Source of the DNA: Amoebophrya sp. AT5.2
Lineage: Eukaryota > Sar > Dinophyceae > Syndiniales > Amoebophryaceae
Length of the DNA stretch: 24,564 nt
Assembly: GCA_005223375.1 (NCBI GenBank)
Contig: RXOD01004297.1
Location: 1-24,564 of the forward strand
Reading direction: 5' to 3'
Both the position numbers and the translations under genes were made by a program. Shown in pieces: positions 16,961 through 24,564 of this stretch. How positions within the stretch are numbered: position 1 is the stretch's first letter; the number at the start of each line of letters is the position of its first letter. Under the pieces are notes generated by a model. It was given only the letters and a program-made list of their open reading frames with translations. It had not been told where the DNA came from and searched no databases.

Positions 16961-18034
16961 GGAACAAGCAAGCAGGCGGCTTGGTCGTAATTGCATGTCG
17001 ACGTATTACCCGATGCTAGATGAAGGAAAACGTGACGCCGCGTTGTTTCGAGCTCACCACTGCTCATGCTTTCGGTTTGGTTTGAAGAACGCAGGCTGAT
17101 TTGAGCCACGACATTGATTTCGTTGTTTTCTACTTGTCTTTAGAAGGATTACGTTTACGTAAGTAACTCCTGCCTGGGCAGTTTTCCATGCATTGTACCC
17201 GATTCACTCTCGGCTGTCATGATGTTTGCCTTCGCGGGCGCTGTCACGCGAATGATTGCTGGTGCTAACCTCGCTGGTAAACGCGCTAGAAGCTCTTCGC
17301 TTTCGTGTTCCTCGTCCTCGATTGGATGAACACCGTAATGATAACTTGACAAGTTCTTGGCATGTGACGCCTACTTTGTGACACTGGTAATGACGAGAAA
17401 ATCGGTCTCGGTGAAGCAAATCGAATGAATCCAAGCGATTTTATTTTTCGTGGCTTCTCAAGTCTTGTATGTCGGCGCGTCGGTTCAAAGTGAAACTCAT
17501 GAATATCGGTTGGTGCTCTTATTCCTATCTCAAGCCTTCCGTCGGTATGGCGCAGCTGCGCACTTATTCTCATTCGGTGACGGTGATATAATGACTTGGA
17601 GGTAATAGATATAGATGAGATGACAAGCCAGCTTGCTTCGTGGTTGTGCAGAAGCGTCTCGGACGAAAAGTGATACCTCTGTTGCTCTTGGTCTCTGTGA
17701 TGGATCTTGTTTTGGTCGCACGTGTCCCGCAGACGGTTTCGGATCGGTTTCGCCATTCGTGCTTCATTCCCGTTTGCTTGCTTTCCATACGTTGAGTTTC
17801 TTCCTTGCATCAACACCGACAGCCCAGACAGTTGTGGTGTTTCGAACACTCGCTTCTGCGCCTGGAGATTGATTGCTAATAAAATCGTTGAACTTTCTTT
17901 TTTTGGAGCTCGTGCTGCTTTCACCGGTAGCGACCGGGAAGGCCTCGGAGACCATCTTTTTGCTGGATACAAGCCATCCCCATTGTTCCATCACCCATAC
18001 TTTCATTATTTGATTCTGAGTTTCTTTATAGGCA
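16961..18034 (+). other. Spacer upstream of the myosin gene
   Basis: About 1070 bases without a supported gene. A long minus-strand open frame (17286-17972) is basic, motif-free and begins at TTG, so it is not called. An AATAAAA string lies near 17878. The region ends in TTTATAG three bases before the myosin ATG, a polypyrimidine-like acceptor site. Confidence 0.5.
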
Positions 18035-21000
18035 ATGGCGAACCGTTCTCAGCGTCTCGACACGACGGGTCAGTCGCTGTGGATTCCCGCCGAGAATGGC
18101 GCTTTCACGACTGGTCGCGACACCAAGAAGACCGAGGGTGCCGGCGACAAGCTCGTGCACATCTTCGAGGCCCAGGACGGGTCCGTGGTGAAGGTGCCGG
18201 TCGCGAAGAAGTCGTTGGTCACCCAGGTCGAGGAGGACCACTTGATGGGCGTGCCGGACGTGACCTCGCTCCGCACCGTCTCGCAGGCGTCGGTGCTGGA
18301 GACTTGCAAGCGGCGGTACGGGCGGAACGAGATCTACACGAAGGTGGACGACGTGATCATCTCCATCAACCCGTTCGCGATGATCTCGGGGCTCTATGAC
18401 GCGGAGGCGATTTCCAAGTACGAGAGCTGCACGGACCCGCGGGAGATGCCTCCCCACGTGTACTGCATCGCCAAGGCGGCCATGAACGGGCTGCACGAGG
18501 GCCGCAACCAGGCGATTTTAATTTCCGGCGAGTCCGGCGCGGGCAAAACCGAAAACTGCAAGATTTTACTGGGCTTCTTCGCCGTGTCGGCCGGGTCGAA
18601 AAGCGGGGTGCAGGACCGCATCATGCAGTGCAACCCGCTGCTGGAGGCGTTCGGCAACGCCAAGACCGCGCGCAACAACAACTCGTCGCGGTTCGGGAAG
18701 TGGACCGCGCTGAAGTTCAACAACCGCGGCGACATCCAGGGCGCGGGCATCGTGGACTATTTACTGGAGAAGTCCCGCGCGGTGTCGCAGAACAAGCCGG
18801 AGCGCTCCTTCCACATCTTCCACATGATGCTGCAGGACCCGGGGAAGTACGGACTTCACTCGGGAAAGCACACGGACTACTTCAACCTGAAGGGCGCGGA
18901 CGCCACGGCCGATGGGTGGGACGATAAGAAGGAGCTCGGCGAGGTGCTCGCCGCGGCGACCGACACGACCATGTCGGACGACACGACGCAGGCGCTGCTG
19001 GAGGCCACGGCCGGCGTTCTGCTGATCGGGAACATTTCGCTCGCCGACGCCGGGAACGACTCGACGAAGTGCGACAAGAAGGACACGCTCGACGCGGCGG
19101 CGAAGGCGTTGGGCTGCGAGGCCGAGGTGCTGATGCTGGCCATCGTACAGAAGAAGCTGATGGTCGTACGGGACATCACGATCAAGCAGCTGAAGCTGGA
19201 CGACGCGATCGTTTCGCGGAAAAGTCTGGCGACGCTGTTCTACCAAAAAATCTTCACGTGGCTGGTGGAGTTTCTGAACCGCGCGATCGCGTCGGGGGAA
19301 GACGGCGGCGGCGCATCGAAGGAGATCGGCATGCTCGACATCGCGGGCTTCGAATCCTTCGAGTTCAACACCTGGGAACAAATCACCATCAACCTCAGCA
19401 ACGAAAATTTGCAGCAGGTACTACTTTCTCAGCTAGTACTGCTGTAGGAAGCGCAACCACGACCTTTGTCGATCGATCATGAAGATGGGACGACAGTGTC
19501 CAACATCTATTGGCGCCAATGTCCATCTGCATTTCCGCCATGATTACGTGACTATACTTTACTACAAAAAACAATGCAGAGCTTGAGAAAGCAGCCATAG
19601 TTAGAAGATACACTTTCCGCGAGCGAGAAGCAAACAAAACTAAGAAATCGGCAAACCTTTTACATCGGATCGACCCAATCTCACCGCAGCACTTCAACGA
19701 TTTTGTGTTCAAAGCGGAGATGCGCGACTACGAGGCCGAAGGTGTTCCCACCGGTGACTTCAAGTTTGCCGACAACCAGGAGATTCTGAACACCATCGGC
19801 GCGCCTCAGAACTCCATTTTCTCCTACCTGGACTCCACCACCAAGAACATCAAGGCCACGGACGAGATCTTCATCGGCGAGCTGAAGAAGAACATGGCGT
19901 CCAACAAGTACCTCACGCTCGACCGCTTCGGCGCCCCCAAGTTCACGTTGATCCACTACGCCGGCGCCGTCACCTACGACTGCGTTGGCTGGGTCGCGGT
20001 GAAGAACCGCGACGAGCCGCCGCCAGAGGCGCTGGACGTGCTCAAAACCTGCCAGAACTCGGTGATGGTGCAGATCTACGAGAAGATGGCGGAGGAGGAG
20101 AAGGCGGCGAAGAAGACCGTGTCGCAGCAGTTCCGCGCCTCGCTGAAAGAATTGATGACGGCGATCTACGCGGCGCAGCCGCACTTCGTGCGCTGCATCA
20201 AGCCGAACATGGTGAAGAAGCCGGGAATCTTCGACGCCGCCCCCGTGCTGGAGCAGCTGACGAACTCCGGGGTGATCGAGGCGGTGCACATCCGGCAGGC
20301 GGGCTACCCCTACCGGGCGGCGCCGGCCGACTTCGTCAAGCGCTACCGGGTCTGCATCCCCTTCAATCTGCTGAAAGCAGCGACCAGCGCGGGCGGGGGC
20401 GACCTGTCCAAGGTGGAAGCAGTGAAAGCAATTCTGGACGGTATCGGCGCGATGTGCTTTATTGTCATAATTTTTTAGAAGCGTTCTTGCACAGTGAGTT
20501 GTAAACTATGTTCGCGCGGCCCGCATTTTCCCGACAACTGAGCTAGCGTTTTTTTCAGTGTTGACGTTGAGTAGTGCCCCCCGCATGGAAAATAAACATA
20601 GCTAGTGGTCGTGCTCGTGCTCTATTTGTTGTAGCCTCACGGCTTAACGACCAGTATCAAGTATCAGCAACCCCTTTTCCACCATCGCAACAGGTCTTCC
20701 GCAGGCGTTCAACATGCCGGATTTGAAGGGTCAGTTTTTCATGGGCAAGACGAAGGTGATGATCCGGCAGAAGGGTCACCAGGCGCTCGACGAGATGTCT
20801 CGTATCGCCAAGGTCGCGAAGGCCGTGATGATTCAGCGCTGCTACCGCGGGTACCGCGCGCGCAAGCGCGTCCGCGTCGCAAAGGCCACGCGCACCGCCA
20901 TCGCGGGCTGGCTCAAGAAGTACCCGCTGTACTCCGCCCCGGGGAAGGACGGCATCACCCTGTTCGGCAACCTCGAGGGCCTCGCGAACGCGCTCTCCCA

Positions 21001-24000
21001 GGCCTCCGAGTGGCTCACGGTCGCGCGCAACACGCCGGAGCTGAAGGTGGCGCCCGAGAAGTTCGAGTCCACGGTCCACGCCCTTCAGAAGGAGCAATCG
21101 GTGATGGAGCGAGAGGGCGATCTGCTGGAATCGACTGACGTGATGGAGCTGAAAGAGGCCATTTCCACCCTGAAGGCGCTGAACATCGACAACGACTTCT
21201 CGAAGAAGATCGCGAGGCGGCAGGAGTCCCTGATCGTGGAAGCGCCCTTGATCAAGGGCATGCAGGCACTGCCGCCGATCGACGTGGAGGCCTCGAAGGA
21301 GGACGGGAAGAAGGCGCTGAACCAGTACCGCCAGCTTGTGAAGCAGTGCGAAGAGGCAGGACGGAACGCGGAAGACAAGTGGCTCGACGTCACGGGCTTC
21401 AAACTCTTCGAGGCGGTGCAGGCCTGCGTGTCGAAATACAACAGCGGAAGCTTCGGAGGTACGGATGGTGGAGCAACTTTCTTCATAAAAAACATGTTAA
21501 GTTTGGAAACGGAGGAGCACGAGGAGCTGCAGCAGCTCGTGAAACAAATAATATTTCATTGTCGCGTCCTAGTCCTTAATTATCCCATCCTTAACAGGCG
21601 ACGCCAAGGCTCAGGACGCAGCGTACGTTCAGGAGGCTACCGGCATCGTTGGCGGCATCATTGCTGCGGGCCCGGGTGGCGCGGAGGAGTGCCAGGGGCT
21701 TCTGTTTGCCGAGGGCGCGAGCGAGCAGAAGGAGAATATCGCGGCGGCCGCCGAGGCCATGAAGAACGCCCGCGAGTGCGTGGAACGGGCCAACGGCATG
21801 ATTTCGTCCGGGAACACGACCGACATGAAGGTCGTGGAGGACCTGTGCGGGGCCATGGAAGCGAAGCAGGAGGCCGTCGCGAAACTGTCCGAAGCCATCA
21901 AAGCGATGCCGGACGGCCAGGAGAAGAGCCAGCTGGAGGCGCTGCGGGCCACGGAGGGAAAAGAGGCCAAGGACCTGGAAAACGCACTGAACGCAGTGTG
22001 CGCACAGACCGGTACTGCAGGGTCGTTGTCTTCATCGAGAGAATTTGTGACTTTTTGCAACTTTTTTTGCGTTATTAATTTTAGAGCATCATTGCCTATA
22101 TTTGAATAGCACAAAAACAACATAATCGTGAACGCCAATAACTCCACGCAGGTTGCGACCCGATCAAGGTTGCCATGGTGAAGGGCGACTTTGAGAAGAA
22201 GAAGGCCCACCGTGAGAACGAGGGTGCGCGCCCGTCGCGCGTGTCCATGAAGGTTGAGTCGATGAAGTCCATGAAGCAGGCGCTGGTTTTTTCGGTGACG
22301 GACGGGGCTGACTGCCTGGTGCAGCTTGACGACGCCATGGCGGAGTACGACGCCGACAAGATTAAGCAGCTGTACGCGTGGGGCATTAGCAACGGCGTTT
22401 CTCAGGACGACCTCAAGGATGCTTCCGCGATGCTGGACAACTTGTCCACGCCGACCTACGTGCGCGACCAGCTGACGAAACTCGTGACCCGGCTGCTGGG
22501 CGGGCAGGAGACGAACAACACCACGCGGCTGCTGAAGGCGTGCACGAATTTGTTGTCCGCCGCCGAGCAGTGCGGGATTTCCTCCCCGGAGACGCTGCGC
22601 ACCATGGCCACGCTGAAGCAAGTGGCGGCCACCCAGTTCGGCAGTATGTTTGTGCGCGCGAAGAGCGAGACCGTGCAGGTCGGGCAGGCCCTGTACTCAC
22701 GCTGGGACCAGGCGCCGATCATGAACACGCAGAACGTGAAGACGCGGTACAAGAAGGACGGCACGAAGGTGGACCCGCTCGACCCCCTGGGCGCTTGCTC
22801 GTGGACCAAGTACAAGATGCCAGGGTCGCTCACCAAGCTGCCCACCACGGGCATGACGGACGCCGCCATGAACATTTTCAAAAACCTCTGCGCGTGGATG
22901 TGCGACCACCCGGTGGACAACCGCCGCCGCGCGCCGCTCGCGTACACCATCATCCACAAGGCGCGGATGGAGCCCTCGCTGACGAACGAGGTGTACACGC
23001 AGATCATGAAGCAGCTGACGAACAACCCCGGCATGCGGTCGAAGCTGCTGGGATGGAAACTGCTGCAGCACCTCGTGAACCAGGTGCCGCCCATGGAGGA
23101 CTTCATCGAGTACGTGCGCGCGTTTTTATTGAACGCGTTGCAGAACGAAGACAAGAACGACAAGCTTCTGTACCCGGTGATCCAGGACACCCAGGCCGCG
23201 GTGAAGAAGTACGACGGCAACCTCGGAGGCATGGGGAACAAGGCCTGGGGCGTGTTCGTGGAGGCGGAGACGGCAAATATTTGGAGCATGGAGGCCTACG
23301 ACCTGCGCGAGGGCATGGCAAGGCTGGACAGCACGGGGAAGCCGCGCAAACCGAAGCTGGTGTCGGTGGAGCCGGAGATGACCGCGAAGCAGGTGGCGCA
23401 GAAGTGCGCGCAAACCTTGTCCCTGCAGAGCAATCAGTCCGAGTTTTCGGTGTTCCGCGTGAACCACTCGGAGCCGCTGGGGCACATGCGCAACGTGTGT
23501 TTGTTGTTGAAGAAGGAGCCGAACGTCCAACTCATGTTCAAAAGGCGGTTCATCAAGCCGCGCGAGGTGGTGTCCACCGTGGACATGGTGTACACGTGTT
23601 TAACCGTGGAGCAGGCGCTGCAGGAGTACCTGATGGAATATTTAGTGCCGGAGAACACGCACAAGTTCGCGTGGGTGGGTGCCCAGATCGCCTGCTACCT
23701 GACGCGCGCGAGGAAGACGAAGGAGTTCGTGAGCAACGAAAACACGCTGCGGTTTTTGATCCCCGCGAGCCAGCTGCCGCGGAAGACGCCGAAGGAGTGG
23801 ATCAAGATGATCATGAGCGAGCTGTACCTGAACCACGTCCTCGAAAACGCGGGGGACAGTCATTTGGCGCGCGCGGCGATCCTGCTGAAGGCGCTGCAGC
23901 GGCTGAAGGCCTTCGCGAGCCGGCAGTTCGTGGGCGTGCAGCGGTCGCACGAGCGGCTGGCCACCGACGACAGCAAGCGGCTGATCCGCGCATGCGCCGT

Positions 24001-24564
24001 GCGCGAGGATGTTACAAACAACCCGCGCAAGCCGCTGGTCGAGATGGGGAACCGCAACCTGATCTGCTGCGTGTCCATCTCGTCTGTCACCTTCTTCAGC
24101 AACGACCACACGGACCGGGACCACTACGGCCAGGAGCTCGCCAAGGTTGGGTTCAGTACCGCCCGCGGACACCACCTGATCGAGTGGGACATGCAGGGCA
24201 ACGCGGTCTACCTGGCGATGAAGCTGCCGAAGGGCAAGGAAGTCTTCATGGTGTTCGACACGGTGTATTCCGAGCGCATGGTGGACCGGATGGACCGCGC
24301 CTACGTGGAGGACTACAAGGACGAGGGCACGAAAATCGAGCGCGAGGACCTGAAAAGCCGGATCGAGACGCGCAGCGCGAACGACGCGCAGGCGGGAGGT
24401 GCGGCGGGTCTCATCGCGGCCACGGGCGCGAGCGTGAATGCGAACCAGATGACGATCTCGCCGGGCGGCGCCGCTTCGATTCTCGCAGGCGCGAGCATGC
24501 GGTCCGATGTGGTTCCAGCAGGAGGATCGACGATGACCACCGCGGGGGTCTCCGCTACCGGCAG
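18035..24564 (+). CDS. Unconventional myosin heavy chain with MyTH4 and FERM domains (3' partial)
   Basis: Five exons are visible: 18035-19417, 19690-20440, 20694-21458, 21598-22011 and 22152 to the window end, giving at least 1908 residues with no stop yet. The motor has P-loop GESGAGKT at 165-172, switch I NNNSSRF at 214-220 and switch II DIAGFE at 435-440; exon 1 to 2 rejoins NLQQ to HFNDFVF. PHFVRCIKPN and the converter GKTKVMIR follow. One IQ motif, IQRCYRGYRARKR, starts near 758, so probably one light chain or calmodulin binds. A helical, Ala/Glu-rich tail leads to MyTH4 at about 1340-1435 (ending in GWKLLQHL and nearby), FERM F1/F2-like sequence at about 1506-1670 and an F3-like part to about 1820, then an Ala/Gly/Ser-rich stretch. 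The family is an ATP-driven actin motor; MyTH4-FERM tails bind microtubules, membranes or cargo. The myosin class cannot be assigned without a tree. Exon DNA is strongly GC-rich compared with the introns. Confidence 0.96.
19418..19689 (+). other. Myosin intron 1
   Basis: 272 bases, starting GTACTA and ending CGCAG, phase 0. Its removal restores the conserved myosin stretch after switch II (NENLQQ-HFNDFVF). Confidence 0.95.
20441..20693 (+). other. Myosin intron 2
   Basis: 253 bases, starting GTATCG and ending AACAG, phase 1. The joined sequence reads AILDGLPQAFNMPDLKG into the converter. Confidence 0.9.
21459..21597 (+). other. Myosin intron 3
   Basis: 139 bases, starting GTACGG and ending AACAG, phase 1. 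The first 102 bases stay open in the exon 3 frame, and a second GT at 21561 has the same phase, so the donor is less certain than in the other myosin introns. Confidence 0.7.
22012..22151 (+). other. Myosin intron 4
   Basis: 140 bases, starting GTACTG and ending CGCAG, phase 1. It joins CAQTG to CDPIKVAMVKG and opens the long final frame. Confidence 0.88.

Noticed and set aside
17286..17972. Long minus-strand open frame (228 codons) upstream of myosin
   Set aside because: It begins at TTG, is basic and Ser/Arg-rich, shows no motif or domain, and covers what looks like the myosin promoter and leader. Chance openness is the simpler explanation.
1..24564. tRNA, rRNA, snRNA, CRISPR array, insertion sequence or relict spliced-leader copy
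   Set aside because: Looked for by eye (T-loop strings, 5S and U6-like blocks, spaced repeats, GGCTCAAG leader ends) and none found. A covariance-model scan would be the decisive test.

Overview
The window reads as nuclear DNA of a protist with a compact genome. The best guess is an alveolate of the dinoflagellate lineage, possibly a small-genome (syndinian-like) member. Supporting observations: all eight recognisable genes lie on the + strand, head to tail; introns are short (86 to 334 bases) and bounded by GT and AG; gene bodies are GC-rich and spacers more AT-rich; the protein families are eukaryotic (20S proteasome beta1, MyTH4-FERM myosin, CAP domain, ankyrin, CCHC knuckle). The placement is inference from gene style, not from a marker gene.

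Layout. 1-2928: the 3' part of an NRPS-type adenylation/carrier gene that runs on, in one open frame, into ankyrin repeats and a zinc-knuckle tail. 3476-7261: an intronless gene fusing a DEDDy 3'-5' exonuclease to a Ycf45/SpoIIIAA-type AAA ATPase. 7722-9560: an EF-hand plus CAP-domain protein with a C-terminal membrane segment and two CW-x8-CC modules. 10293-11393: a two-exon protein of unknown function. 12546-13270: a two-exon, four-helix membrane protein. 14223-15416: proteasome beta1 in three exons. 16151-16960: an ankyrin-like gene broken by an in-frame TGA. 18035 to the end: at least five exons of an unconventional myosin with one IQ motif, MyTH4 and FERM, open at the window edge.

The neighbours do not form an obvious pathway, and co-direction looks like genome organisation rather than an operon. 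The most unusual points are two fusion architectures (adenylation-carrier-ankyrin-zinc knuckle, and exonuclease-Ycf45 ATPase), a splice-site convention in which all eight modelled introns start GTA[C/T] and end [A/G]CAG, and the in-frame TGA in the ankyrin gene. Splice junctions in the proteasome and myosin genes are well supported because they restore conserved residues; those in the two uncharacterised genes rest on frame and splice-site pattern only.
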